Origin: Azospirillum sp. TSO22-1
Lineage (GTDB): Bacteria; Pseudomonadota; Alphaproteobacteria; Azospirillales; Azospirillaceae
Length of the DNA: 64,000 nt
NCBI RefSeq assembly: GCF_003116015.1
Contig: NZ_LGQZ01000065.1
Span: forward strand, 1 to 64,000
Reading direction: 5' to 3'
The notes below the pieces were generated by a model. It was not told where the DNA came from. It saw only the letters and a list, made by a program, of their open reading frames with translations, and did not search any database. A program made the position numbers and the translations under genes. Below are positions 19,003-28,137 of this stretch, piece after piece; position 1 is the first letter of the stretch; each line of letters begins with the position of its first letter.

Positions 19003-20217
19003 TTACCCGAGGATGCGGGGGAAGGCCGAACAGGCGCGGGCGATCGTCTCGGTGTCGTGCACCAGGGCCACGCGGATGTAGGGGGCGCCGGCGTTTGGCT
19101 CGCCGGGCTGCGAGCGGGTCAGGTAGGCGCCGGGCAGCACGCGGATGCCGCCCTCGGCCCACAGCTTGCGCGTCGCCGCCTCGCCGTCGCCGACGTCGAG
19201 CCACAGGAAGAAGCCGCCGGCCGGCCGGTAATAGCCGTAGCGGCCCTGCAGCGCCTCCTCCGCCGCGTCGAACTTGGCGCGGTAGGCGGCGCGGTTCTCC
19301 ACCACGTGCGCCTCGTCGCGCCACAGCGCGGCCGAGGCGGCGAGCAGCGGCAGCGGCGTGCCGGCGTTGGAATAGCTGCGCAGCCGGCTGAACTTGGCGA
19401 TCAGGTTCGGATCACCGGCGACGAAGCCGGAGCGCAGGCCGGCGGCGTTCGAGCGCTTGGACAGGGAGTGAAAGACCAAAAGGTTGGCCCACGGCTCGCC
19501 GCCGTGGTCGAGCGTGGCGGCGACCTCCAGCACGCCGGTCGGCGGCGTGTCCAGGTAGATCTCGGCGTAGCACTCGTCCACCGCCAGGACGAAGCCGTAC
19601 CGGCGGGCGAGGGTGATGGCGCGCGTCAGGTAGGCGGCGTCGGCGGCGGCCCCCTGCGGGTTGGCCGGCGTGCACAGGTAGAACAGCGCGGTGCGGGCCA
19701 GCAGCTCTGGATCGAGCGCGTCCAGGTCGGGCAGGAAGCCGGTCTCGCGCGTCGCGGGCAGGAACACCGGCTCGCCGCCGGCCAGCAGCCCGGCGCCCTC
19801 GTACACCGCGTAGAACGGGTTGGGCATCAGCACGGCGGGGATCTGGCCGTTCTTGCGCTCCGGCACGGCGAGCAGCGCGGTCTGGAACAGCGCCTCGCGG
19901 GTGCCGGCGGCGGGCAGCACCGAGGTCTCCGGGTCGAACAGGCCGGCGGGCAGGGCGTAGCGGCGGTTCAGCCAGCCGGCGGCGGCGGCGCGCCAGTCGG
20001 GGGTGCCGGCGACCGGCGGGTACTTGCCCCAGAGATGCGCGTTGGCGCGCAGCACCTCGTCGATCAGGGCCGGGGGCTGGTGCTGCGGCTCGCCGATGGA
20101 CATGACCGTCGGCTCGACGTTGGCGCGCGGCGTGATGCCGGACAGCAGGGCCGCCAGCCGGGTGAACGGGTAGTCGGTCAGCCGGTCCAGACGGTCGTTG
20201 GCAAGGGCCGTGGTCAT
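19003..20217 (-). CDS. Class I/II aminotransferase (DapC/Aat-like)
   Basis: A 404-residue PLP enzyme of fold type I. The PLP lysine is in [19 protein letters not shown], the aspartate that contacts the pyridine nitrogen is in [14 protein letters not shown], the substrate carboxylate-binding Arg is in APYIRVALV, and [10 protein letters not shown] carries the conserved Asn. The sequence resembles succinyldiaminopimelate aminotransferases of lysine and peptidoglycan synthesis. In Azospirillum brasilense an aminotransferase gene called aat is described beside glnZ, and this gene occupies that place. Specificity is not settled by sequence. A PII gene lies upstream on the same strand but is separated by a terminator-like hairpin and a palindromic repeat. 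Confidence 0.85.
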   Translation of the reverse strand: MTTALANDRLDRLTDYPFTRLAALLSGITPRANVEPTVMSIGEPQHQPPALIDEVLRANAHLWGKYPPVAGTPDWRAAAAGWLNRRYALPAGLFDPETSVLPAAGTREALFQTALLAVPERKNGQIPAVLMPNPFYAVYEGAGLLAGGEPVFLPATRETGFLPDLDALDPELLARTALFYLCTPANPQGAAADAAYLTRAITLARRYGFVLAVDECYAEIYLDTPPTGVLEVAATLDHGGEPWANLLVFHSLSKRSNAAGLRSGFVAGDPNLIAKFSRLRSYSNAGTPLPLLAASAALWRDEAHVVENRAAYRAKFDAAEEALQGRYGYYRPAGGFFLWLDVGDGEAATRKLWAEGGIRVLPGAYLTRSQPGEPNAGAPYIRVALVHDTETIARACSAFPRILG

Positions 20218-20350
20218 GATGGTCCGCGCGAAAGGGGGATCGGGCGCGGAGTTTACCGGCGGCACAAAGGCGGTACAAGGGCGGCGGGGGCGCCAGGGGT
20301 GGGGACAACGGTGGGGCTGGGCTTGGGCGGCAGGCCATCATCTTTGCAAG

Positions 20351-20459
20351 CCGTCATCCCCGCGAAGGCGGGGATCCAGCGTGAGCCGCGACAGCGGCGA
20401 TATGAGTCATATGGCTCGCGGACGCGAGCACTGGATCCCCGCCTTCGCGGGGATGACGG
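20351..20459 (+). repeat. 109-bp palindromic intergenic element, copy B
   Basis: Perfect terminal arms CCGTCATCCCCGCGAAGGCG and CGCCTTCGCGGGGATGACGG flank a centre with ATATGAGTCATAT and the internal hairpin GCTCGCG-GA-CGCGAGC. It has the same internal order as the copy at 58127. It lies in the 415-base gap between glnZ and the aminotransferase gene. The rest of that gap holds a terminator-like hairpin (20503-20536) and nothing else recognisable. Confidence 0.92.
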
Positions 20460-20502
20460 AAAAGAGCGCCTGCGGTGGAGGCGCAACGCTCCTTCGAGCA
20501 AA

Positions 20503-20536
20503 CAAAAAGCCCCGCGAGCCCGGAGCGGGCCGCGGG
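20503..20536 (-). terminator. Rho-independent terminator downstream of glnZ
   Basis: Read on the minus strand, a G+C stem (CCCGCG plus GCCC against GGGC plus CGCGGG, with one bulged base and a 5-base loop) is followed by GCTTTTTGTTT. It lies 97 bases beyond the glnZ stop and would separate glnZ from the aminotransferase gene. Confidence 0.7.
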
Positions 20537-20632
20537 TGCTCAGGCAGGGGTGCCGGGCCGAAGCGGATCCCCGGAACCTCGTCAGCAACGACGGGACACG
20601 GGCCCAGGGCGCGCTTCGGGGGCCATCAACCC

Positions 20633-21037
<405 letters not shown>

Positions 21038-21078
21038 TCAGCCCGAGCGTGTTCGCCCCGGCCGCAAAAAGCAACGTT

Positions 21079-21094
21079 TACAAGAATCGTGCCG
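21079..21094 (-). promoter_or_regulatory. Sigma-54 (-24/-12) promoter-like element for glnZ
   Basis: On the minus strand the sequence CGGCACG-ATTC-TTGTA lies about 110 bases before the glnZ start. It matches the consensus TGGCACG-N4-TTGCA except for the first base and a T in place of C in the -12 dinucleotide. Nitrogen control of PII genes makes such a promoter plausible. No clear NtrC site was found upstream, and a Shine-Dalgarno-rich leader of this length is unremarkable. Confidence 0.45.
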
Positions 21095-21271
21095 GAGGTT
21101 CTGCGCCGGGGAATCCGCCTTCCGCACGCGTCAAGCCTGCCACATTCCAAGGCGTCTGCCCATATTCTGTGCAGTGGCGACTCGTCGTCGCTACCCCCTC
21201 TGGACAAGCAGGCGCCCAGCGCCGATTGTTGCGTCCGGACAGTCTCAAGCCAGGGAAGGACGGCACCGGTC

Positions 21272-22522
21272 ATGACCGACTCGGCGCGCGGTACGGAATC
21301 GGAGATCAGCACGGAGGTCGTGGTGCTGGGCGGCGGGCTCGCCGGCCTGACCATGGCGGCGGCGCTCGCCACGGCGAAGGTGCCGGTGGTCTGCATCGAC
21401 CAGGACAGCCCGGAGAACCACCAGCGCGACGACTTCGACATCCGCACCACCGCCATCGCCTACGCCTCCATGAAGGTGCTGGAGGGGGCGGGCGTGTGGC
21501 GCCACATGGCGGAGCAGGCCGGGCCGATCCTCGACATCCGCGTCGCCGACCAGTTCTCGCCGCTGTTCGTGCACTACGACCATCGGGAGATCGCGGTGGA
21601 CGGCGAGAACCGGCCGTTCGGCTGGATCCTCGACAACAAGGACATCCGCCGCGCCCTGTTCGCCCGCGTGCACGAATTGCCGGAGCTGCTGCACCTCGCC
21701 CCGGCGCGGGCGGTGGCGGTGGAGCGCGACCGCGCCGGAGCGCGGGTCCGGCTCGCCGACGGGCGGACGGTGAAGGCGCGCCTCGTGGTCGGCGCCGACG
21801 GGCGCAAGTCGCTGGCGCGCGAGGGCGCGAGGATCAAGGTGCGGCGCTGGGCCTACGACCAGAGCGCCATCATCTGCACCATTCGCCATTCCGAACCTCA
21901 TGGCGGCGTGGCGGTGGAGCACTTCCTGCCCAACGGCCCGTTCGCCGTGCTGCCGATGACCGGTGACCGCTCCTCGATCGTGTGGAGCGAGAAGACCGAG
22001 CTGGTGCCGATGTACCTCGGGCTGTCGGACGCGGAGTTCGTCGGGGAGCTGCGCCGCCGCTCCGGCGACTACCTGGGCGAGATCGAGCTGCTGACCCGGC
22101 GCGAGGCGTGGCCGCTGTCGGTTCTGCTGGCCGAGGACTTCGTGGCGCAACGGCTGGCCCTGGTCGGCGAGTCGGCGCACGCCATCCACCCGATCGCCGG
22201 GCAGGGGCTGAACCTGGGCCTGCGCGACGTGGCGGCGCTGGCCGAGGTGATCGTGGATGCGCACCGGCTGGGGCTGGACGTCGGCGGCGAGAACGTGCTG
22301 GCGCGCTACCAGCGCTGGCGGCGCTTCGACACGGTGCTGCTGGCGGCGGTGTGCGACGGGCTGGTGCACCTGTTCTCCAACAATTTCGGGCCGGTCAAGC
22401 TGGCGCGCGACGTCGGCATGGCGGTGGTCAACCGGCTGCCGCCGGTGAAGCGTTTTTTGATGCGGCACGCCATGGGGATTGTGGGGGATCTGCCTAGGAT
22501 GATTCGGGGGGTGCCGCTCTAA
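21272..22522 (+). CDS. UbiH/UbiF/COQ6-family FAD-dependent hydroxylase (ubiquinone synthesis)
   Basis: A 416-residue flavoprotein monooxygenase. The N-terminal dinucleotide fold is [18 protein letters not shown], a DG motif is in [15 protein letters not shown], and the FAD ribityl-binding GD-type motif is [20 protein letters not shown], the usual signature of UbiH/UbiF/VisC enzymes. These add hydroxyl groups to the ubiquinone ring at the inner membrane. Which ring position it modifies cannot be read off, so no symbol is given. ubiE and ubiB lie elsewhere in the window. The gene diverges from glnZ across a 300-base promoter region; its start is the ATG after AGGGAAGGA. Confidence 0.88.
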   Translation: MTDSARGTESEISTEVVVLGGGLAGLTMAAALATAKVPVVCIDQDSPENHQRDDFDIRTTAIAYASMKVLEGAGVWRHMAEQAGPILDIRVADQFSPLFVHYDHREIAVDGENRPFGWILDNKDIRRALFARVHELPELLHLAPARAVAVERDRAGARVRLADGRTVKARLVVGADGRKSLAREGARIKVRRWAYDQSAIICTIRHSEPHGGVAVEHFLPNGPFAVLPMTGDRSSIVWSEKTELVPMYLGLSDAEFVGELRRRSGDYLGEIELLTRREAWPLSVLLAEDFVAQRLALVGESAHAIHPIAGQGLNLGLRDVAALAEVIVDAHRLGLDVGGENVLARYQRWRRFDTVLLAAVCDGLVHLFSNNFGPVKLARDVGMAVVNRLPPVKRFLMRHAMGIVGDLPRMIRGVPL

Positions 22523-22709
22523 CGGAAGTCCAGGGTCGCCGGATTCGGCTTGTTTTCGCCGTCGGCGAGGCCCACGTTGGTCGGGTCATTCTGCTTCGGA
22601 CGTTCGGCCTGTTACGCCCATTGGGCACTGCGACCGCTGCGATTCCTGGAATACAGATGATGCGCCCCGCCGGTGGTGGGGTGCTACCCCGCATCATTGG
22701 AGGACAGCG

Positions 22710-22919
22710 ATGCCCACTGGCACCGTGAAGTGGTTCAACGGCACGAAGGGCTATGGTTTCATCCAGCCCGACAACGGCGGCCCGGACGTCTTCGTCCACA
22801 TCTCCGCCGTCGAGCGCGCCGGCATGCGCGGCCTCAACGAGGGACAGAAGGTCTCCTACGAGGAACAGCGCGACCCGAAGCGTGGCAAGACCTCGGCCGA
22901 GAACCTTAAGGCCGTCTGA
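22710..22919 (+). CDS. cspA: Cold-shock domain protein
   Basis: A 69-residue single cold-shock domain that binds single-stranded nucleic acid and acts as an RNA chaperone. Both RNP motifs are present: KGYGFIQP (RNP1) and VFVHISAVE (RNP2), with the typical start [12 protein letters not shown]. The ribosome site GGAGGA lies 5-10 bases upstream. The 187-base leader from the preceding gene is long, as usual for csp mRNAs. A strong terminator follows 25 bases after the stop, so it is probably monocistronic. Several csp paralogues are usual per genome, so the A designation is generic. Confidence 0.92.
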   Translation: MPTGTVKWFNGTKGYGFIQPDNGGPDVFVHISAVERAGMRGLNEGQKVSYEEQRDPKRGKTSAENLKAV

Positions 22920-22944
22920 CCCAGCCGGGTGTATCTTGGTAAGG

Positions 22945-22973
22945 GGGGCACCGGGCGTCCGGTGCCCCTTTTT
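22945..22973 (+). terminator. Rho-independent terminator after cspA
   Basis: A perfect 10-bp stem GGGGCACCGG/CCGGTGCCCC with loop GCGT followed by TTTTT. It ends the cspA transcript. Confidence 0.92.
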
Positions 22974-23001
22974 CGTTTGCCCGCGTACCGGAGAAGGTCC
23001 C

Positions 23002-23166
23002 ATGGCGTTCAAGCCCAACTACAATCAACAGCGCGCCGAGCGCAACCGCGCCAAAGAGGCGAAGAAGCAGGAAAAGCTCCAGCGTCGCGAGGAAGAGGCC
23101 GCCAAGCGCAAGGCCGAACAGGACGGCACCGACCCTGTTGTCGATGCCGAGTCCGAAAACACCTGA
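23002..23166 (+). CDS. Small highly charged hypothetical protein
   Basis: A 54-residue protein beginning MAFKPNYNQQRAERNRAKEA and followed by an uninterrupted run of Lys, Arg, Glu and Gln (KKQEKLQRREEEAAKRKAEQ), which should form a single charged helix. The last residues are acidic (DPVVDAESENT). A GGAGAAGG ribosome site precedes the ATG, so it is likely translated. I recall short proteins of this type next to csp genes in alphaproteobacteria but know no function. It is followed 14 bases later by another small gene on the same strand, suggesting an operon. Confidence 0.65.
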   Translation: MAFKPNYNQQRAERNRAKEAKKQEKLQRREEEAAKRKAEQDGTDPVVDAESENT

Positions 23167-23180
23167 GTTCCGAGGGTCCC

Positions 23181-23405
23181 ATGGCCAAGAAGAAACCCCT
23201 GCGCGCCGACACCGGCTTCGTGCTGTTCGACGTCCTCTATGAGGACGGGGCGCGCACCTCCAACCGCAAGGTCCCGGCGGAGCTGGTGAACAGCCTGGAC
23301 GGCGACGGCCCGATCCGCGGCTTCATCGAGGAGCAGGACCGCAAGATCGCCGAGATGTCCGGCAACCCGCGCGGACCGATCAAGTCGATCGCGCGGTCGG
23401 CGTGA
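23181..23405 (+). CDS. Small conserved-looking hypothetical protein
   Basis: A 74-residue protein, MAKKKPLRADTGFVLFDVLY at the start, then EDGARTSNRKVPAELVNSLD and a C-terminal region with IRGFIEEQDRKIAEMSG. No signal peptide or membrane segment is visible. A CGAGGG ribosome site precedes the ATG. It lies 14 bases behind the charged 54-residue gene and is probably co-transcribed with it. No family was recognised and no function is suggested. Confidence 0.65.
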   Translation: MAKKKPLRADTGFVLFDVLYEDGARTSNRKVPAELVNSLDGDGPIRGFIEEQDRKIAEMSGNPRGPIKSIARSA

Positions 23406-23410
23406 GTGCC

Positions 23411-23620
23411 GTCAAAGCCCTCCCCCTGCTCCGCAGGGGGAGGGTTGGGTGGGGGCAAGTTGTTTCCGCGAAGCCGCAGCCCTCACCCTCCCCAGGCTTC
23501 GCCTGGGTCCCCTCCACCGGTCGCCCGCAAGTCGGGCGACCGCGCGTCGCCTACAACCGCCTTCGGCGCTTGTTGCCTTTGGCATCGGCTCCACGCCCCC
23601 GCCGGAGGCGGGGGAGGGCT
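23411..23620. repeat. C-run/G-run palindromic element (degenerate composite) and hairpins
   Basis: The gap holds several stacked palindromes. CCCTCCCCCTGC-TCC-GCAGGGGGAGGG is followed by TTGGGTGGGGGC. CAGGCTTCGCCTG follows, then the perfect stem GGTCGCCCG/CGGGCGACC near 23520-23545, and finally GCCCCCGCC/GGCGGGGG-type sequence near 23597-23619. The outer parts match the element at 25751 and elsewhere. There is no gene here. It separates the small-gene pair from the convergent thpR. Confidence 0.75.
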
Positions 23621-23623
23621 TGA

Positions 23624-24160
23624 TTAGCCCAACCCATACTCCCGCAACGCCTCATACACCGCGCCGCCTTTGCCCAGGTGGCTGCGGTACAGCGTGAAGT
23701 GGCCGATGCGCATCGGCCCGGCGCGGAACAGGCCGCGGTCCTCCAGGAAGCGGCCGAGGCGGTCCTTGGGCGCGTCCTTCAGCCGCGCCAGCGTCACGTG
23801 CGGAGAGAACTTGCGCTCCTCCGGGGCCAGGCCGCAGCGCACCAGCGCGGATTCCACCTTGCTCTGCAGGTGGGACAGCGCCTCGCTGCGCTCCACCCCG
23901 GCCCACAGGACGCGGGCGTTGCGGCCGGAGCCGTACATCCCCACCCCGTCGAGCACGAGGTCGAAGCCCGGCGCCGCGATCTCCGCCAGGGCGGCGTCGA
24001 TGTCGTGCGCGGTGTCGTCCGGCACCTCGCCGATGAAGCGCAGGGTGAGGTGGAGGTTGTCGGATTCGGTCCAGCGCGCGCCGGGGACGCCGCCGGCCAG
24101 GCCGGCCAGACGCGCGCGGACGTCGGCGGGGAAATCGAGCGCTACGAAGAGTCGGATCAT
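23624..24160 (-). CDS. thpR: RNA 2',3'-cyclic phosphodiesterase (2'-5' RNA ligase family)
   Basis: A 178-residue protein of the 2H phosphoesterase superfamily. Both catalytic HxTx motifs are present: HLTLRF near residue 40 and HVTLAR near residue 122. It opens 2',3'-cyclic phosphate ends of RNA and can act in RNA repair or tRNA processing in the cytoplasm. The ATG at MIRLFVALDFP fits the family start; a GTG three codons earlier is possible. No operon partner is evident, since phoB begins a separate group 35 bases upstream. Confidence 0.85.
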   Translation of the reverse strand: MIRLFVALDFPADVRARLAGLAGGVPGARWTESDNLHLTLRFIGEVPDDTAHDIDAALAEIAAPGFDLVLDGVGMYGSGRNARVLWAGVERSEALSHLQSKVESALVRCGLAPEERKFSPHVTLARLKDAPKDRLGRFLEDRGLFRAGPMRIGHFTLYRSHLGKGGAVYEALREYGLG

Positions 24161-24195
24161 CCGGGCCACGGGACGAGGGGAGGGACTCCCCTTAT

Positions 24196-24900
24196 CTAGG
24201 CCGCTTTCTCGTCCAGCGCATACCCTGCCGAGCGGACCGTGCGGATGATGTCCACCTCGGTCTCCTCGTTCAGCGCCTTGCGCAGGCGGCGGATGTGCAC
24301 GTCCACGGTGCGCGGCTCGACGTAGACGTCGTGGCCCCAGACCATGTCCAGCAGCTGCTCGCGCGAGAAGACGCGGCCCGGGTGCTGCAGGAAATGGCGC
24401 AGCAGGCGGAACTCGGTCGGCCCCAGGTGCACGTCGCGGCCCTGGCGGCGCACCCGGTGCGAGGCGAGGTCCATCTCCACGTCGCCGAAGCGCAGCGTCT
24501 CGTCGTTCAGCGCCGGGGCGGCGCGGCGCAGCACGGCGCGCATGCGGGCCACCAGTTCGGTCGGCGAGAACGGCTTGGTCAGGTAGTCGTCGGCGCCGGA
24601 GTTGAGGCCGCGCACGCGGTCGCCCTCCTCGCCGCGGGCGGTCAGCATGATGATGGGGATGTCGCGGGTCTTCGGGTTGCGGCGCAGCTGGCGGCAGACC
24701 TCCAGGCCCGACATCAGCGGCAGCATCCAGTCCAGCAGCACGATGTGCGGCGTCTGCTCGCCGGCCAGCAGCAGGGCCTCCTCGCCGTCACCGGCGGCGA
24801 CCACGCGGAAGCCTTCCTTCTCCAGGTTGTACTTCAGCAGGGTGACGATGTCGGCTTCGTCCTCGACGACCAGGACGAGCGGCTTCAGCGCCGAATTCAT
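24196..24900 (-). CDS. phoB: Phosphate regulon response regulator PhoB
   Basis: A 234-residue OmpR-class regulator. The receiver contains VVEDEADIVTLLKYNLEKEG, the phospho-acceptor Asp in HIVLLDWMLPLMSG, MLTARGEE and the YLTKPFSPTEL Lys. The DNA-binding domain has LGPTEFRLLRHFLQHPGRVF and ends RTVDVHIRRLRKALNEE with RSAGYALDE. This matches PhoB, the activator of phosphate-starvation genes. It overlaps the phoU stop by 4 bases (ATGA type), which implies translational coupling. The cognate kinase PhoR is encoded upstream on the same strand. Confidence 0.93.
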   Translation of the reverse strand: MNSALKPLVLVVEDEADIVTLLKYNLEKEGFRVVAAGDGEEALLLAGEQTPHIVLLDWMLPLMSGLEVCRQLRRNPKTRDIPIIMLTARGEEGDRVRGLNSGADDYLTKPFSPTELVARMRAVLRRAAPALNDETLRFGDVEMDLASHRVRRQGRDVHLGPTEFRLLRHFLQHPGRVFSREQLLDMVWGHDVYVEPRTVDVHIRRLRKALNEETEVDIIRTVRSAGYALDEKAA

Positions 24901-25634
24901 GGATTCCCCATCTCCTGCGGTGTCTCCCCGGCGCCCACGACGGTGACGCTCGAGGTGTCGCTCTTCGGGCGCTCACCCGCCAGCGGCTCGCCCACCACCA
25001 GGAAGTGGATGGTCTCCGCCACGTTGGTCGCGTGATCGCCGATGCGCTCCAGATTCTTTGCCATGAACAGAAGGTGCGTGCACGGGGTGATGTTGCGCGG
25101 GTCCTCCATCATGTCGGTGAGGACCTCGCGGAACAGGCTGGTGTAAAGGTCGTCCAGTTCCTGGTCGCGCTCCCAGGCGGAGACCGCCTTGGCGACGTCG
25201 CGCTCGGTGTAGGCGTCCAGCACGTCCTTCAGGATGCCCTCGACCAGCTTGCCCATGCGCGGGATGCCGACCACCGGCCGCACCACCGGCACCTGCGCCA
25301 GCGCCAGCGAGCGCTTGGCGATGTTGGCGGCGTAGTCGCCGATGCGCTCCAGGTCGGCGGCGATCTTGAGCGCCGAGACGATCTCGCGCAGGTCCTGCGC
25401 CATCGGCTGGCGCAGCGCCAGCAGGCGGAACGCCTCGGCGTCGATCTCGCGCTCGTACTCGTCGAGGCGCTGGTCGGCCTGGGTCACCTGTGCGGCCAGG
25501 GCGACGTCGCGCTTGGCGACCGCCTTGACGGCGGCGGCGACCTGCGCCTCGGCCACGCCGCCCATCTGGGTGACGAGGTTGGAAATGCGCTGAAGCTCCT
25601 GCTCGAAGGAGCGGACGATGTGCTCACCGGACAT
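24897..25634 (-). CDS. phoU: Phosphate signalling protein PhoU
   Basis: A 245-residue all-helical protein made of two PhoU repeats, each with a conserved metal-binding acidic stretch: LKIAADLERIGDYAANIAKR and LLFMAKNLERIGDHATNVAE. PhoU links the PstSCAB transporter to PhoR and keeps the Pho response off when phosphate is plentiful. The start at MSGEHIVRSF was chosen over a GTG five codons upstream. The gene overlaps phoB by 4 bases. Upstream, where pst genes often sit, there is only a palindromic repeat and then phoR. Confidence 0.93.
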   Translation of the reverse strand: MSGEHIVRSFEQELQRISNLVTQMGGVAEAQVAAAVKAVAKRDVALAAQVTQADQRLDEYEREIDAEAFRLLALRQPMAQDLREIVSALKIAADLERIGDYAANIAKRSLALAQVPVVRPVVGIPRMGKLVEGILKDVLDAYTERDVAKAVSAWERDQELDDLYTSLFREVLTDMMEDPRNITPCTHLLFMAKNLERIGDHATNVAETIHFLVVGEPLAGERPKSDTSSVTVVGAGETPQEMGNP

Positions 25635-25750
25635 GGGCCCTGCTTTCACGCCTCGATGCGGTCGGGCGGGACGTTAGCGGGGGACGGAGACCGGAGTATT
25701 GCGGTTTGATGACTGTTTTGTGACGACCGACATGGAGTTGTCATGGTGAT

Positions 25751-25897
25751 GCCCTCCCCCGCCTCCGGCGGGGGAGGGGTGGGTGGGGGCAGCGGCGTGC
25801 ACGAGAATCGACGCTTGCCGCTTACGCCGTTGCCCCCACCTTCCCACGCCTGCGGCGCGGGCCCCTTCCTCCCCCAGCGGGGCTGGGGGAGGGGTCA
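25751..25897. repeat. C-run/G-run palindromic element between phoU and phoR
   Basis: CCCTCCCCCGCC-TCC-GGCGGGGGAGGG followed by GTGGGTGGGGGC forms the left half, and GCCCCCACC with TCCCCCAGC/GCTGGGGGA-type sequence the right half, with about 45 unrelated bases between. The right end GGGGTCA includes the phoR stop codon (TGA read on the minus strand), so the element abuts or replaced the original 3' end of phoR. Confidence 0.8.
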
Positions 25898-27346
25898 GGC
25901 CGCATCCCCCGCCCGGCGCTGCTTCGCCGGCTGCGCCGCCGCAACGCCAACGGGGGCCGCGACCGGCAGATAGACGGTGAAGGTGGTGCCCGTGCCGACT
26001 TCGCTGTCGATGGTCAGGCGACCGCGGTGGCGGTTGACGATGTGCTTGACGATCGCCAGCCCCAGCCCGGTGCCGCCCATGGCGCGCGAGCGGGCGGCGT
26101 CGACGCGGTAGAAGCGCTCGGTCAGGCGGGGCAGGTGCTGGCGCGGGATGCCTTCGCCGCGGTCGATCACCGCCACCGCCAGCGAGCGGCCGGGCGGCGC
26201 CCGGCGGGCCGGCGCGGCCGGGGCCGGGCCGGCCGCCGCGGTGTCGGACAGCGCGATGGTCACGGTGATCTCGGTGTCGGGGCGGGTGTACTTGACCGCG
26301 TTGCTGATCAGGTTGCTGAACACCTGGGTCAGCTGATCCTCGTCGCCGACCGCCGCGGGCAGGCCGTCCGGCGTCTCCAGCCGCAGCGCGATGCGGCGCG
26401 CGGCGGCCTTCAGCTCCAGCGAGTCGAGGACGCCCTGGATGCAGGCCGGCACGTCCACCTGGCCGGCGGGCGGCATGTGCTCGTCCAGCTCGATGCGCGA
26501 GAGCGAGAGCAGGTCGTTGACCAGCCGGCTCATCCGGCTCGCCTGGTCGTGCATGATGCCGAGGAAGCGCTCGTGCGCCTCCAGGTCGTCGCGCGCCGGC
26601 CCGCGCAGCGTCTCGATGAAGCCCAGCAGCGAGGACAGCGGCGTGCGCAGCTCGTGGCTGGCGTTGGCGATGAAGTCGGCCCGCATCTGCTCGGTGCGGC
26701 GGATCGTCGTGATGTCGTGCAGCGTCAGGATCGCCATGCGCGGCGAACCGGGGGCGCGGCGCTGGAAGGGGGTGACGCGCACCTCGAAGGTGCGCTCCAC
26801 CGGCACCGGCTGCGCGAACTCGACGATGCGGGAGGCGCCGCCGGCCAGCACGGCGTCCACCGCCTCCAGGACGGTGGGGTTGCGCACGCTGGCGGCGAGG
26901 TCGCGGCCGGCCACCTTGTCGCCGAACAGGGCGCGGGCGGCGGCGTTGGCGCGCGCCACCTGACGCTCGGCGTCGATCAGCACCAGCGGATCGTGCAGCG
27001 CCTCCAGGATCGCCTCGTCGGCTTCCAGCTGGGCCTGCGCCTCGGCCGCGTCGTCGCTCAGCGTGCGGCGCAGGCTGGAGATCGCGGTGGCCAGCTCGTG
27101 CGCGGCGGGGGAGGCGAGCTCCTCCTCGTCCTCGGCGCCTTGGGCGACGCTGTCGGCGAGAACCGTGAGGTCGCGGCGGTGCTGGCGCAGCAGCAGCCCG
27201 ACGCCGGCCACGGCGGCGAGCAGGGCGACGAGGCCGAGGGGAAGCAGCGGCTGGTCGGTCAGCGCCGCAGCCGCCAGCCAGACGGCGGCCGGCAGCAGCG
27301 CCAGCGTGGCGGCGAGGCGGGAGCGGAGCGGCAGCGGCGGGGTCAT
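25895..27346 (-). CDS. phoR: Phosphate regulon sensor histidine kinase PhoR
   Basis: A 483-residue membrane kinase that phosphorylates PhoB when phosphate is low. Two hydrophobic segments lie at about 8-28 and 33-52, then a linker, and a PAS domain at about 112-200 (ILEALHDPLVLIDAERQVAR). The phospho-acceptor is in FIANASHELRTPLSSLLGF, and the ATP domain has the N box QVFSNLISNAVKYT, then DRGEGIP and GGTGLGLAIVKHIVNRH. A proline/alanine-rich insert (about 365-385) lies inside the ATP domain. The assignment to PhoR rests on the PhoB and PhoU neighbours. The final residues RRAGDAA end at the stop codon inside a repeat. Confidence 0.88.
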   Translation of the reverse strand: MTPPLPLRSRLAATLALLPAAVWLAAAALTDQPLLPLGLVALLAAVAGVGLLLRQHRRDLTVLADSVAQGAEDEEELASPAAHELATAISSLRRTLSDDAAEAQAQLEADEAILEALHDPLVLIDAERQVARANAAARALFGDKVAGRDLAASVRNPTVLEAVDAVLAGGASRIVEFAQPVPVERTFEVRVTPFQRRAPGSPRMAILTLHDITTIRRTEQMRADFIANASHELRTPLSSLLGFIETLRGPARDDLEAHERFLGIMHDQASRMSRLVNDLLSLSRIELDEHMPPAGQVDVPACIQGVLDSLELKAAARRIALRLETPDGLPAAVGDEDQLTQVFSNLISNAVKYTRPDTEITVTIALSDTAAAGPAPAAPARRAPPGRSLAVAVIDRGEGIPRQHLPRLTERFYRVDAARSRAMGGTGLGLAIVKHIVNRHRGRLTIDSEVGTGTTFTVYLPVAAPVGVAAAQPAKQRRAGDAA

Positions 27347-27418
27347 GACGTACCTCTACACCATCCCGCGGGCGGCGGGGCGGGCGTCATGAAAGATTCA
27401 CGGAATGCGAGGGGGCCG

Positions 27419-27937
27419 CTACTCGAACTTCTCGTCCGGGTAGACGCCCCAGACGTCGCCGCGCTTCAGCCAGCCCTTGTAGCCCTTGAGGTCGACCTGG
27501 CACCACTCGCCCTTGCACTTGGACAGCCAGCCCATCACGCCGGGCTGGGCGCGGGCCACGGTGGCGGCGTCGGTGGCGGGCTCCTTGCGGACGGCGCGCT
27601 GCTCGCCCTTGATGATCACGCCGCGCTTGCCGGAGAGCATGCTCTGGTGCACCCAGCCCTCGCTGCCCTCCCAGTCGCGGATGCGGCGCCAGGTGTCGAA
27701 TTCCGCGGTGATCTCCACCGGCATTTCCTTGCGGGTGAACACCCACTCCACCGGGTAGCGCACGCCGGGGCCGGTGCGCAGGTTCACCTCGCCGGAGCGC
27801 AGCGTGACGAAGCGCGGCACCGGCAGGCCGGTGACCTGCGTCGGGTTCTTCTCGCGCGCCTGCGCCGGTGCGGGCAGACCGCCGGCCAGCATGGCCAGCA
27901 GCAGCGCGGCGGTGGGCAGCAGACGTCCGGACGGCAT
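27419..27937 (-). CDS. Exported SH3-domain protein
   Basis: A 172-residue protein with a Sec signal peptide (TAALLLAMLAGGLPAPAQA) and two bacterial SH3 segments: SGEVNLRTGPGVRYPVEWVF with the following WRRIRDWEGSEGWVHQSMLS, and a second with EPATDAATVARAQPGVMGWL and WCQVDLKGYKGWLKRGDVWG. Periplasmic SH3 proteins of this kind are thought to bind peptidoglycan or other wall components. It is divergent from the dehydrogenase gene and follows no operon pattern. The start MPSGRLLPT was chosen because it gives a compact signal peptide. Confidence 0.85.
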   Translation of the reverse strand: MPSGRLLPTAALLLAMLAGGLPAPAQAREKNPTQVTGLPVPRFVTLRSGEVNLRTGPGVRYPVEWVFTRKEMPVEITAEFDTWRRIRDWEGSEGWVHQSMLSGKRGVIIKGEQRAVRKEPATDAATVARAQPGVMGWLSKCKGEWCQVDLKGYKGWLKRGDVWGVYPDEKFE

Positions 27938-28137
27938 CGGGCGGGCCTCGGCAGGGGCGGGAAAAGCGGGTCGGTGGCTGTTTCGGGGGCCACTATAGTT
28001 AGGGGTAACTCGTCGGGGCAAGGCCACCGCGGGCCGCACGTGCGTTCGTCACAGGCGACTGCGACGGCGGCGCGTCTGGACAGCGCGGCGCGGGGCCTGC
28101 TATGCCAGACACAGAATCAGGGGGGAGCGTCCGTTCG

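Noticed and set aside
16317..19391. Open frame of over 1000 codons on the plus strand opposite ftsK
   Set aside because: It overlaps the hemerythrin 3' end, ftsK and part of the aminotransferase gene antisense, and its composition is that of a shadow frame.
22494..23018. Minus-strand open frame opposite cspA
   Set aside because: It is antisense to cspA and its terminator, with no ribosome site or family features.
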